Source of the DNA: Lentisphaeria bacterium
GTDB lineage: Bacteria; Verrucomicrobiota; Lentisphaeria; Victivallales; UBA1829
Length of the DNA stretch: 64,000 bases
Assembly (NCBI GenBank): GCA_017503375.1
Contig: JAFVTF010000011.1
Span: 43,463 to 107,462, forward strand
Reading direction: 5' to 3'
In this document: positions 27,253 through 36,271 of the stretch, one piece after another
How the letters are laid out: every line of letters begins with the position of its first letter
Position numbering within the stretch: the stretch's first letter is position 1
Notes under the pieces: generated by a model
Databases searched by the model: none
What the model was told of the DNA's origin: nothing
What the model saw: only the letters and a program-made list of their open reading frames with translations
Made by a program: the position numbers and the translations under genes

Positions 27253-28917
27253 ATGAACTGGAAGAAAAATTTATTTTATGTATTGTTATTCGCCTTTACA
27301 TTTTGTTTTGGTGGAGAGTATGTTTCCGTTGCCGATTTCCGGAAAAAGGGCGTTCCTGTAACAACCGCATTTCAGCAGGCTGCTGACAGTGCAAGGAAAT
27401 TGAAGAAACCGCTTCTTGTTCCATCCGGTTATTATGCGCTGGAAGATACTGTTACGGTCTATACCGATGTTGTCGGGATCGGACATCCTGTACTGCACAT
27501 GAGAAATCCGGAGAAGGTGATTATGAAAGCAGAACCGTGGCGGATCCGGATTTCCGGATTGCGTTTTGACGGCGGAAAAGATTCTCTGCTTCTCGGAAAT
27601 AAAAACATAGACCAGAGTTTCTTTGTGATCAAGGATTGTTTTTTCAATGATGCTTCCGGGTGCGCGATCCGTTTTACACCGACAGCCTCAGCGTTTGTCA
27701 AAGTGGATGAGTGTGCTTTCCGGGATTGTATTCAGGCGTTTATTGCCCGGTCCGACCTCGTTTATTTTTCCAACAGCTGGATTTCAACAAGCCGTAAGAA
27801 TACAAAGAGCCTTGCTGTTATTGAAAACCACGGCGTTCTTGTATGTGAAAATATTCTGGGAGTTCCCCGCGTTGCGGGCGGTTCTGATTTGAGATGGATC
27901 GATAACTATGGAAATCTGACCTGCCGGAATTTCCGTTTCGGCGGAGAAGGCGGCGGATTTACTCCGGTCGTCAATTATGCAAAATATGAGCCGAGGCTTT
28001 CCGGACCTTTTGTTGTTCTGGAAAACTGTTTTGCAACAGCGGTCGGAAATCCGAACCGGAAAGCCGCTGTTTATTGTGAAGAATATCCTTCCATGATCAC
28101 GATCCGTGATTGCGTTCTTGCCGGAATCCCGCCTGTAAAACTTTCTTCCAAAGTTCAGAAAAAGGATTACTTCAATGATGCAAATCCCGGAATGGTTTCT
28201 TTTGATCTTGGAAATAATATTGGCGAATTCGCAAAAGACGTTCCTGCCGGATTCCGGAAACGTCTGGCGGATATTAAACCGAAAAAACAGATTTTTGCTC
28301 CCGGCGAACAGCTTTCTTCCGCTGAAACAGAGCGGGCTTTGAAAAATGCTCTCAGTCAGATTTCAAAGATTCCTCCATTCAAAGATGGCTGGACTTATCA
28401 GAAGCATACCCGGAAAACAACTCCCGGTACGTTCCGCAGCATCACCACAAAGAGCAATCCCTGGTTTACCGGAGATTGTCTGGATGGAATCAAGGATTTG
28501 TGCAGTGATTTTCTTGCCGTGGCAGGCAGCGGAGAACAGACCGTTATTGTTTATCGGCGGAAAAAATCTTCCTATCCTCATGTACGGATTCAGAATGTTG
28601 AAGTTGATCTGGATAAAATGCCGTATCTGACATGGCGTTTGCGCGATACCAAAGTAAATGGCGGGCATACATCCGTGAAAGTTGTGGATAAAGCAACCGG
28701 AAAACAGGTCACGCTGAAAGAAGATTACGGAATGAGTCAGTTCCTTTATCACGCATACGATTTGCGGAAAGTCTTCGGGAAAAAAAGTGGAAAAATAACG
28801 ATTGATATCAAGTTCTATCTTTGTGCATCCCGGATCATAAAACCGATGCCGCCGTATCTTTATCTCCAGCCCGGAGATTTCTATTTAATTGATTTCCTCC
28901 GTTTGGAGGCGGAATAA
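27253..28917 (+). CDS. Secreted right-handed beta-helix-like protein, paralogue 2 with extra C-terminal domain
   Basis: 554 aa with a signal peptide ending near CFGGEYVS. Residues about 25-320 repeat the fold and blocks of the upstream gene (VPSGYYALEDT, SNSWISTSRK, ENILGVPRVAG, RFGGEGGGFT). About 230 further residues form a second beta-rich domain (PYLTWRLRDTKVNGGHTSV), possibly carbohydrate-binding. AAAGGAG precedes the ATG and the gap to paralogue 1 is 12 bp. Tandem duplication is evident. The gene ends 15 bp from the convergent murE stop. Confidence 0.78.
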   Translation: MNWKKNLFYVLLFAFTFCFGGEYVSVADFRKKGVPVTTAFQQAADSARKLKKPLLVPSGYYALEDTVTVYTDVVGIGHPVLHMRNPEKVIMKAEPWRIRISGLRFDGGKDSLLLGNKNIDQSFFVIKDCFFNDASGCAIRFTPTASAFVKVDECAFRDCIQAFIARSDLVYFSNSWISTSRKNTKSLAVIENHGVLVCENILGVPRVAGGSDLRWIDNYGNLTCRNFRFGGEGGGFTPVVNYAKYEPRLSGPFVVLENCFATAVGNPNRKAAVYCEEYPSMITIRDCVLAGIPPVKLSSKVQKKDYFNDANPGMVSFDLGNNIGEFAKDVPAGFRKRLADIKPKKQIFAPGEQLSSAETERALKNALSQISKIPPFKDGWTYQKHTRKTTPGTFRSITTKSNPWFTGDCLDGIKDLCSDFLAVAGSGEQTVIVYRRKKSSYPHVRIQNVEVDLDKMPYLTWRLRDTKVNGGHTSVKVVDKATGKQVTLKEDYGMSQFLYHAYDLRKVFGKKSGKITIDIKFYLCASRIIKPMPPYLYLQPGDFYLIDFLRLEAE

Positions 28918-28932
28918 TCTGATTCCAGGATT

Positions 28933-30324
28933 TCAATGGTATTGCCGCAAGGTTTCCCGGTCATCCAGATGATGCCGGACTCCGTTGATTTCCTGATAAT
29001 CTTCATGACCTTTTCCGGCAACCAGAAGAAGGTCTCCCGGTTGTGTAAGACTGGCTGCTCTGTGAATTGCCTTGACCCGGTCCGGTTCCGTTTCGTATGA
29101 AAAATCTGCCGGGATTCCGGCAATGATTTCTTTAATGATCTCTTCCGGTTTTTCAGAACGGGGATTGTCTGAGGTCACAATCGCAAAATCAGCGGCTTCA
29201 GCAACAGCTTTTCCCATTCTCGGACGCTTGGTGCGGTCTCTGTCCCCGCCGCAGCCGAAAACACAGAAAAGCCTTCCTTTACAGAGCGGCTTCAATGCCG
29301 CAAGAACCCGTTTGAGCGCATCATCCGTATGAGCATAATCGACATAAGCAGAAACTCCATTCGGGAGAGCGATCCGTTCCAATCTGCCGGGGACCGCAAA
29401 AGGTTTGTTCAAAGCCACCTGTACCTCTTCTGCAGAAAGTCCGGTCATCAACGCCGCTGCAATGGCTTCTGTTAAATTGTAAATGTTGTGCAGCCCGATC
29501 AGAGGTGAATGGATTTGCATAATTCCGTTCGGCGTTTTCAATTGAAAATCTGTACCTTCCGCCGTTCCGGAGATGTTTGAGACGAAGAATTCCGCAGAGG
29601 AATCCTGACAGGAAACAGCCTGACCTCCGCATTCCTGATAAAGGCGTTTGCCCCATGGATCATCAATATTTATGATCTTGCTGCCGCAGGAAAGTTCTGC
29701 AAACAGAATCTTTTTTGCCAGATAATAAGATTCCATATCATGATGATAGTCCAGATGGTCTCCAGTGAGATTTGTAAAGATCGCCGACGTGAATTTTGTG
29801 CTGCCTGTCCGGTGCTGATGGAGTCCGTGACTGGAAAGTTCCATGACACAATCGGAAAGTTCATTCTGTTTCATTTCAGAGATGATTTTCTGAAAACCTG
29901 CGGCATCCGGCGTTGTATTGGAAGAGGGCTTGACACCTTTTCCGGCATCATATTCCACCGTGGAAATCAAACCGCATTTTCTGTTGGAAAAGAAATGGCG
30001 GAGCAGAAACGCAATGGTTGTTTTTCCGTTTGTTCCAGTGACTCCGTGGAATTGCAGGGCGCGGTATGGATAACCGGCGGCGGCTTCACATAGTTCAGCC
30101 CAGGCAAGATACGGATCATCAACTTTGATCAGAGGGACACTCAATCCGGGCATGTCTGTGTCGGAAACAATGCAGGCAGCACCGGATTCAATCGCCGATG
30201 GAATAAAATGTCTGCCGTCAGATTTTGCACCGTTGATTGCACAGAAAACGCATCCGGGAACGACTTTCCGCGAATCATTGACCGGGTTCAAGCCGGGCGT
30301 TTTCAATAACTCTTCAAAGGTCAT
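28933..30324 (-). CDS. murE: UDP-MurNAc-tripeptide synthetase (meso-diaminopimelate adding)
   Basis: 463 aa Mur ligase. The ATP loop is GVTGTNGKTTIAFLLRHF, with STVEYDAG and the carbamylated-Lys/metal region following. NTTPDAAGFQKII marks substrate binding. The C-terminal motif DNPRSEKPEEII is the DNPR signature of enzymes that add meso-diaminopimelate rather than lysine. The start overlaps the murF stop by 4 bp. The N-terminus is somewhat short compared with the usual about 490 aa. Confidence 0.95.
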   Translation of the reverse strand: MTFEELLKTPGLNPVNDSRKVVPGCVFCAINGAKSDGRHFIPSAIESGAACIVSDTDMPGLSVPLIKVDDPYLAWAELCEAAAGYPYRALQFHGVTGTNGKTTIAFLLRHFFSNRKCGLISTVEYDAGKGVKPSSNTTPDAAGFQKIISEMKQNELSDCVMELSSHGLHQHRTGSTKFTSAIFTNLTGDHLDYHHDMESYYLAKKILFAELSCGSKIINIDDPWGKRLYQECGGQAVSCQDSSAEFFVSNISGTAEGTDFQLKTPNGIMQIHSPLIGLHNIYNLTEAIAAALMTGLSAEEVQVALNKPFAVPGRLERIALPNGVSAYVDYAHTDDALKRVLAALKPLCKGRLFCVFGCGGDRDRTKRPRMGKAVAEAADFAIVTSDNPRSEKPEEIIKEIIAGIPADFSYETEPDRVKAIHRAASLTQPGDLLLVAGKGHEDYQEINGVRHHLDDRETLRQYH

Positions 30325-31691
30325 TGCGGTTCAACCTTTTCCAAATGAGTCCCGCGGGAGGCTTTCAGGAAAACAATACCTTCCGGGATAATATGATCTG
30401 CAATCTTTTCAGCACATGTTTCAGAATCCGGGAAAGAAACGATTCTTTCAGAGGAAAGTTCTTGTGCGGCAGCGGTCATAAGCGGCCCGACAGCCAGAAT
30501 TTTATCTTCCGGGAACAGTTCCAATGCATATTCAAGAATTTCTTTGTGAACACGAGATGCATTTTCTCCTGTTTCCAGCATATCCCCCAGAACGGGAAGG
30601 ACTTTTGTAGGAACAGCAAATTCAGAGAGCCATGTCAGAGTTGCCCGCATACTGTCAGGGTTTGCATTGTAAGCATCATTGATCCATGTCGCGCCCAGAT
30701 GTACGCTCTTTTTCATGCGGAGTCCGGGCAGGGAACAGTTTTCCAAACCTTTTGCAATGGTTTTCAGCGGGATCCCGAAAGATTTTGCCACGGCGGCAGC
30801 CAATGCGGCATTGCTTGCCTGATGGGCACCGGATAAATACCAGTCGACTTTTGCGACTTCGCCGGAACGGGTATCTTTCAAAAGAAATGCACTGCCATCA
30901 ATATTGCCGCCCAGATAAATGGAAAATACATCTCCATCTTCTTCGCCGGCAGTAACGACATTGCAGGGATCTGCGGCTTTTGCCAGAATGGGATTCTGAG
31001 GACATCCGGCAGGGATCACAGCTGTTCCTCCGGTTTTTAAACTGCGGAACAAATCAGATTTTTCAGCGGCAACCCCTTCCAGCGAAAGGAGATTTTCCAA
31101 GTGACAGCGTCCGATGGAAACGATGACAGCTGCATCCGGCTGAATTGTGCGTGCGAGCGGCTGGATTTCACCGAAATGATTCGTGCCTGTTTCGATCACC
31201 GCAATTTTATGATTTTCATTCAGACGGAAAAGATTATAAGGTACACCGATTTGATTATTGGTATTTCCCTCTGTCGCGAGAACGTGCTCCTCACCGTAAA
31301 CTTCTGCAAAAATGGAACGGAGCATCTCTTTTGTACTTGTTTTTCCGGAAGAACCGGAGAGCGCAACAACTTTCAGCTCAGGAAAGGTGTTCCTGTAAAA
31401 CTTTGCGGCATCCAGATACGCCTGCTGAGTGGATTTGACAACGAGGGCAGGGGCTCCCAGCGGGAGTTTGTGAAGAGACTCTTCCTCCACACAAAGAAGC
31501 ACTGCACCGTTTTTCAGTGCGGCTGTCAGAAAATCATGACCATCGAACCGTTCGCCGGGGATGGCAAAGAAAAGACCGTTTGGAATCTCTTTCCTGGAAT
31601 CTGTAGAAACACAGGAGACGAAACCGTTACCGGAGACATTCCGGAGAGTTCCCCCGACAGCTGCAGCGAGATCTGAAAACGCAAGTTTCAT
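30321..31691 (-). CDS. murF: UDP-MurNAc-tripeptide D-alanyl-D-alanine ligase
   Basis: 456 aa. ATP loop ALSGSSGKTSTKEMLRSIF, then EGNTNNQIGVPYNLF and IETGTNHFGEI, typical of MurF. WINDAYNANPDSMRATL is the family segment in the central domain. It adds D-Ala-D-Ala to the peptidoglycan precursor. It lies between an envelope lipoprotein and murE, with a 4-bp overlap with murE. Confidence 0.96.
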   Translation of the reverse strand: MKLAFSDLAAAVGGTLRNVSGNGFVSCVSTDSRKEIPNGLFFAIPGERFDGHDFLTAALKNGAVLLCVEEESLHKLPLGAPALVVKSTQQAYLDAAKFYRNTFPELKVVALSGSSGKTSTKEMLRSIFAEVYGEEHVLATEGNTNNQIGVPYNLFRLNENHKIAVIETGTNHFGEIQPLARTIQPDAAVIVSIGRCHLENLLSLEGVAAEKSDLFRSLKTGGTAVIPAGCPQNPILAKAADPCNVVTAGEEDGDVFSIYLGGNIDGSAFLLKDTRSGEVAKVDWYLSGAHQASNAALAAAVAKSFGIPLKTIAKGLENCSLPGLRMKKSVHLGATWINDAYNANPDSMRATLTWLSEFAVPTKVLPVLGDMLETGENASRVHKEILEYALELFPEDKILAVGPLMTAAAQELSSERIVSFPDSETCAEKIADHIIPEGIVFLKASRGTHLEKVEPQ

Positions 31692-31702
31692 GAGGAATTT
31701 CC

Positions 31703-32281
31703 TTAAAGCTCAAAAATTCTGGAAACTTGACGGGGTTTATCTTTGCTGGTTTGCCGGAAAATAACACGTCTGCTCTTTACAGGACCGACCTGATAGATCC
31801 AGGTATCGTTGGCAAGCTGAGGACTGCGTGTGATGGAAGGTCTGCCATAAGCTGTAAGAACCTGCTGTTCCGTCATGCCTTCAGAAATGACACCTCTGCG
31901 CATTTTTTCAAAATCCGCTGCGGAAGAATCTCCTGCGAGTTCATCTGCTTTTTTCTTAGAAAAAGTACGGATTACGAAAGCGTGAACAGTTTCCAGACTT
32001 TTGTCAGCGATATTGATCTGGAATTTTTTTCCCTGTGCTTCAAAGCAGACTTTATTTTCATTCATAAACGTGATTCTGGCTTCTGTTCCGAAGGGAATGA
32101 TAGACCCCTGCTGAACGTTTTCATTGGTCATTTCCATGGGATCAACATACCAGAGCGTATATGAAGTGTAAAGTTTATCGAATTTGGAAACCTGTAAGAC
32201 TTCATAAGGAATATATTCTCTCGCACAGGAACAGAGGAGAAGAACGGATACGGTACAAAGTGAAAGAAGAAGGTGTTTCAT
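31703..32281 (-). CDS. Envelope lipoprotein with BamE/SmpA-like C-terminal part
   Basis: 192 aa. Lipoprotein signal MKHLLLSLCTVSVLLLCSC with lipobox LCSC. The C-terminal 70 residues contain ISEGMTEQQVLTAYGRPS and DTWIYQVG, the shape of SmpA/OmlA (BamE) domains that assist outer-membrane protein assembly. The N-terminal 100 residues are strand-rich and unrecognised. It lies directly downstream of the LptE-like and BamD-like genes, which supports an outer-membrane role. Confidence 0.72.
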   Translation of the reverse strand: MKHLLLSLCTVSVLLLCSCAREYIPYEVLQVSKFDKLYTSYTLWYVDPMEMTNENVQQGSIIPFGTEARITFMNENKVCFEAQGKKFQINIADKSLETVHAFVIRTFSKKKADELAGDSSAADFEKMRRGVISEGMTEQQVLTAYGRPSITRSPQLANDTWIYQVGPVKSRRVIFRQTSKDKPRQVSRIFEL

Positions 32282-32310
32282 GTTATCTTAGACTCCATTA
32301 TTTTAGATGA

Positions 32311-32835
32311 TTACCAAGCCTCTGTGATTTGAGAGACAATTTTTTTTGCTGCGTGGTAGCAGGCGAATTTCAGAGCACTGGATCTTGCTGTCGCAGGATC
32401 TGAAAGAATTTCATAAGTGGCGTTTCCCGTAGCGGTTGCATTATTGAGAAGCATCGTTCCGCTGCCGGGAATGACAACTTTATATTTCACCTCAATCTTC
32501 AATCTGAATTTTTCAGGAGTATAGGTGACGCCTCCATCAAAGCTGGCATCTTCCAGAGTACTGTTTTTTACAGATGTGATAGTTGCATAAATAACACAAT
32601 CAGCCTGAGAAAGGCGTTTTAATTTCAATGCTCCGTCACTTTGGAACTGTCCTGCGAGCTGCATCCGCATGACATCAGAAGCCAATGGTTCCAACGTGTT
32701 GTTATGAATGGGGGCAATAGCAATAGATTTGATTTGCGGGTGCATCATTCCGCGGACCCCGATCTTATAACCGCAGCCCGTTACGAAGCACAGCAGACAG
32801 CAGATCATAACCCAGACAAATATTTTACAGCGCAT
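32311..32835 (-). CDS. lptE: LptE-like LPS-assembly lipoprotein
   Basis: 174 aa. Lipoprotein signal with lipobox VTGC followed by GYKIG, then SIAIAPIHNNTLEPLASDVM and ADCVIYATITSVKNS, which resemble the LptE/LptE2 family. LptE plugs the LptD barrel that delivers LPS to the outer surface. ATG 32835 was chosen because AGAGG lies 9 bases upstream; a TTG at 32844 and an ATG at 32841 are poorer. It overlaps the BamD-like gene by 11 bp. LptD is not in this window. Confidence 0.78.
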   Translation of the reverse strand: MRCKIFVWVMICCLLCFVTGCGYKIGVRGMMHPQIKSIAIAPIHNNTLEPLASDVMRMQLAGQFQSDGALKLKRLSQADCVIYATITSVKNSTLEDASFDGGVTYTPEKFRLKIEVKYKVVIPGSGTMLLNNATATGNATYEILSDPATARSSALKFACYHAAKKIVSQITEAW

Positions 32836-33934
32836 CGTCATCAACCTCTTCTTTGAATGTTCTTATTTTCTCCGGAGCAGAAACATTGCGTTTCAAATCT
32901 TTAACCGGGAGCAGAAAACTTCCGTTGCTGTCATCCGGCTGTACCAGGAGCTTTTCCGGTTCCTGAGGAAATTCTGCTTCAACAAAATTCTGTTTTTCCG
33001 GTTCATACGGTTTTTTGCTTGGCATAAATTCTTTGTCAAGCTGGGCAAGTTTTTTTTCAGCATCTCTTGCTTCCGGTGTATCCGGATAGTCGCTGAGAAC
33101 TGTTGCATAGTAATGTTCTGCTGTTTTATTTTTTCCGGATTTTTTGTAAAAATCTCCCAGTCTGCAGAACCGTTTTGCAATATAGGAATTGACTTTTTTT
33201 ATGGAGCGGCGAATCCAGTCCGCTTCAGAATCATCGGGATGCTTTTTCAAAAAGTTTTCCAAGGTTTCCAATGCTTCTTTTGCATACTTTCCATCGCCAT
33301 CCCCATTTTCAGCCAGCTGCATAAAGAGGTTGGCAAGTTCCAGTGCCGCATATTTAGCTTCCCGCGTATCCGGATGAAGCTGAAGAACTTTCCGGAAGGT
33401 CTCCGCAGCTTTTTGAGGCTTCTGGCTGTTCACATAAAGTCTTCCAAGCCCCAGCCGTATCTCTGCCGCAGGTTCTGCACACGGTGCGTTCTCCAGAACT
33501 TTTTCAAAAAGTTCCGTGGTACGGTCTTCTTTTGTAATAAACGGAAGCCAGGAAACAAAATAATCTCTGTGTCCTTTGAAATACATTTCGGCAATTTCAT
33601 ACTGCCGCTGTACAACAGCCGTAAAGTTGATCCGGCTGATGTGAACTTTGATCAAACCCTGAAGAACATCAAATTCTTTTCCATATTGCCGGGCTTTTCT
33701 GTAACAGCGGGCTGTGTTCATCAGCGCATTTGCCTTGAGAACAGGATCATTTGCCTGCACATGTGCTTCTTCAAAAGCTGCCGCTGCTGCCAGATATTTT
33801 TCATCTTTTTCTTTTGTCATTCCATCACGGAATGACGATCTTGCAGTGATATCATCCGCCTGTAAATCGGATGTTCCAATCAAAAAAAGGACAACAACCG
33901 ATAAAAATACAGAAATTTTTTCAAAATACCGCAT
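32825..33934 (-). CDS. Secreted TPR protein, BamD/YbgF-like
   Basis: 369 aa. Hydrophobic leader FLSVVVLFLIGTSDLQADD (a signal peptide without a Cys lipobox), then at least five tetratricopeptide-like repeats (YLAAAAAFEEAH, KAAETFRKVLQLHP, EALETLENFLKKHPDDSEA, TAEHYYATVLSDYPDTPEA). It ends in a Pro/Glu/Lys-rich tail. Repeats of the DYPDT type are typical of BamD, YbgF and outer-membrane assembly TPR proteins. It heads the envelope operon with LptE-like, BamE-like, MurF and MurE. ATG 33934 was preferred to a longer frame because the signal peptide starts there. Confidence 0.75.
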   Translation of the reverse strand: MRYFEKISVFLSVVVLFLIGTSDLQADDITARSSFRDGMTKEKDEKYLAAAAAFEEAHVQANDPVLKANALMNTARCYRKARQYGKEFDVLQGLIKVHISRINFTAVVQRQYEIAEMYFKGHRDYFVSWLPFITKEDRTTELFEKVLENAPCAEPAAEIRLGLGRLYVNSQKPQKAAETFRKVLQLHPDTREAKYAALELANLFMQLAENGDGDGKYAKEALETLENFLKKHPDDSEADWIRRSIKKVNSYIAKRFCRLGDFYKKSGKNKTAEHYYATVLSDYPDTPEARDAEKKLAQLDKEFMPSKKPYEPEKQNFVEAEFPQEPEKLLVQPDDSNGSFLLPVKDLKRNVSAPEKIRTFKEEVDDDAL

Positions 33935-34073
33935 TTTTCCGCTTCCATATTTTAAATATTGTGTTACATTACCATAAGAGGACGTCTCGGAACTTTTTCT
34001 GAGACTATATAAATTTAGCACACTTTGACAATTTAACAAGTCCAGAGTTGAGATTTTCGGGATTTTTTTTGCT

Positions 34074-35186
34074 ATGAAGATACTGCAGGTTATGACAGAG
34101 TTGGGGTTCGGCGGCGCAGAACGCGTTGTTCTGGACCTTTCACGGACCTTGACGGCGCAGGGGCATACAGTTTTTCTCGCCGTAATGAAGGACTTGCCGG
34201 AACAAAATATGAAAGAGGACTTCGTACGGATCGGGATCTATCCCGATATCCTGAAAATCAATTCTTTCCGGGATTGGAGAAAAATCAGGAAACTGAGAAA
34301 ACTGATCCGGGAGTACAAGCCGGATGTGATTCATTCTCATCTGATGCACCCGAATCTGATTGCAAGAATCGCAAATTATAAAACCGGAATCCCCCTGATA
34401 AATACTATTCATATTTCCGAGAGACGGAGCGGACAGAAACTTTTCTTCCTTCTGGATTCTCTTACACATCCGCTCTGCGATTGCTATACCGCTGTATCCA
34501 ACGCATCCGCCAGATTTCACGAAAAAGCCGTTCATTTGAAAGAAGGTTTGATCCGTACGATCCGGAACGGGGTCGACCCCGCTGTTGTCCGGACTCCGGA
34601 AGAACTGAAAGAAGCCAAAGACCGCTGGCAAGTCAATATGTGCAGCAAAATTCTCGGAGCGGTGGGACGGCTCAATCAACAGAAAGGTTTTGACCGTCTG
34701 CTGCGGGTGCTTCCGGCTCTGGAACAGCAAGTTCCACAGGGGGAAACATGGGGCATTGTAATTCTCGGTGAAGGAGAGGAACGGCAAAGGCTGGAAGAAC
34801 AGCTGTCTCATTGTTCCCGCAGGGGCTTGATCATCCGCTTTCCCGGATTTGAAAAAGATGCCGCATCTTATGCTCAGGCTTTCGATGCCTTTGTTATGCC
34901 ATCCCGTTACGAAGGTTATGGATTGGTGCTGGCTGAGGCAATCAGTCTCGGTTTGCCTTGTGTATATGCGCCCGTAGATTCCCTGCCGGAATTGGCAGAA
35001 GGGGTCCCCAATGCGTTCCCGGCCCGTTTTGACCGTCCGGATAAAGATGCGGAAACCGCTGAAATCATCGCAAAAGCATTATCTATGCCCCGCGCTGAAA
35101 AAAGAACTCTCTGTTCTGTTGAAACAATGACCGCTGAGTATCTTTCGCTTTATGAAGAACTGAGGCAGAAAGGCGGAAGAAAATGA
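34074..35186 (+). CDS. Glycosyltransferase family 4
   Basis: 370 aa with the GT-B fold. N-terminal TELGFGGAERVVLDL is the acceptor-side loop. AVGRLNQQKGFDRLL and the nucleotide-sugar site EGYGLVLAEAISLGLP (ExxGxxxxE) are seen. It transfers a sugar from a nucleotide-sugar donor, probably onto a cell-envelope glycan. The acceptor cannot be inferred. It overlaps hydE by 4 bp although the functions seem unrelated. No strong ribosome site is seen before its ATG. Confidence 0.9.
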   Translation: MKILQVMTELGFGGAERVVLDLSRTLTAQGHTVFLAVMKDLPEQNMKEDFVRIGIYPDILKINSFRDWRKIRKLRKLIREYKPDVIHSHLMHPNLIARIANYKTGIPLINTIHISERRSGQKLFFLLDSLTHPLCDCYTAVSNASARFHEKAVHLKEGLIRTIRNGVDPAVVRTPEELKEAKDRWQVNMCSKILGAVGRLNQQKGFDRLLRVLPALEQQVPQGETWGIVILGEGEERQRLEEQLSHCSRRGLIIRFPGFEKDAASYAQAFDAFVMPSRYEGYGLVLAEAISLGLPCVYAPVDSLPELAEGVPNAFPARFDRPDKDAETAEIIAKALSMPRAEKRTLCSVETMTAEYLSLYEELRQKGGRK

Positions 35187-36271
35187 ACCTTTCTTCAATA
35201 CTGGAAAAAATGGAACAGGGAATTACTCCGGATATTCCCGAATTGGTTTATCTTCTGGAATTACCCGACGGAATGGAAAAAGATCAGCTTTTTGCTGCTG
35301 CCTATCAGACAAAATTGAAATATGTCGGAAATAAAATTCATTTGCGCGGCATCATAGAGTTCAGCAATATCTGTACTAAAAACTGCTGTTACTGCGGAAT
35401 CCGCCGGGACAATCATAAAGTTTCCCGTTATCAGATTCCGGAAGATGATATTGTGACGCAGGCTATGGCAGCAGATCAGATGGGGTTGGGTTCTGTCGTT
35501 CTTCAATCCGGAGAACGCAGCGATGAAGCGTTCATCGCATTGATCGAACGTGCCGTACGCCGAATCAAGCAGGAAAGCAATGGGCGGCTGGGAATCACAC
35601 TCAGCACTGGCGAACAATCCGGTGAAACTTATCAACGGTGGTTTGAAGCCGGTGCTCACAGATTTCTCCTGCGGATAGAGGCCTCCGTTCCGGAACTTTA
35701 TGCAAAAATTCATCCCCCGGACCATTCATGGGAAAAACGGAAAAACTGTTTGAAACTTCTTTCTGAAGCCGGATATCAGACCGGTACAGGGGTCATGCTT
35801 GGATTGCCTTTTCAGACAATGGAGCATATTGCAAAGGATTTGCTGTTTTATCAGGAAATGAATGTGGATATGATCGGAATGGGACCGTACATTATTCATA
35901 AAGATACTCCATTGGCAAAGGAAATGCCGGATTTTGATCCGGAACGGCAGCTGCAGCTCGGATTGAAAGCGATAGCTATAACCAGACTGCTGCTGAAAAA
36001 TGTGAATATTGCCTCTACAACAGCATTGCAGGCTCTTCATCCGCAAGGCCGGAAATATGGACTGCTTGCAGGTGCAAACGTGATTATGCCGAATATCACG
36101 GAAAGCTGCCGCCGTGCCGGATATCTGCTCTATCAGGGAAAACCGGGCGTGAATGATGATTCCGCTGCCGGATTGGAACAGCTGAAACGGGAAGCGGCAG
36201 AAGCCGGAGAGGTGATCCAGTGGAATGAGTGGGGGGATTCTCCCCATTATTTTGCCAGGAGACAAGGATGA
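35183..36271 (+). CDS. hydE: [FeFe]-hydrogenase maturation radical SAM protein HydE
   Basis: 362 aa. Radical SAM cluster motif CTKNCCYCGIRRDN (CxxxCxxC) near residue 64, then GLGSVVLQSGERSDE, ITLSTGEQSGETYQRW and MLGLPFQTMEHIA, as in HydE. It helps build the di-iron dithiomethylamine centre of HydA. HydA, HydF and HydG are not in the window. PylB is a relative, but the QSGE and TGVMLGLP segments fit HydE better. Its stop overlaps the trmO start (ATGA). Confidence 0.87.
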   Translation: MNLSSILEKMEQGITPDIPELVYLLELPDGMEKDQLFAAAYQTKLKYVGNKIHLRGIIEFSNICTKNCCYCGIRRDNHKVSRYQIPEDDIVTQAMAADQMGLGSVVLQSGERSDEAFIALIERAVRRIKQESNGRLGITLSTGEQSGETYQRWFEAGAHRFLLRIEASVPELYAKIHPPDHSWEKRKNCLKLLSEAGYQTGTGVMLGLPFQTMEHIAKDLLFYQEMNVDMIGMGPYIIHKDTPLAKEMPDFDPERQLQLGLKAIAITRLLLKNVNIASTTALQALHPQGRKYGLLAGANVIMPNITESCRRAGYLLYQGKPGVNDDSAAGLEQLKREAAEAGEVIQWNEWGDSPHYFARRQG

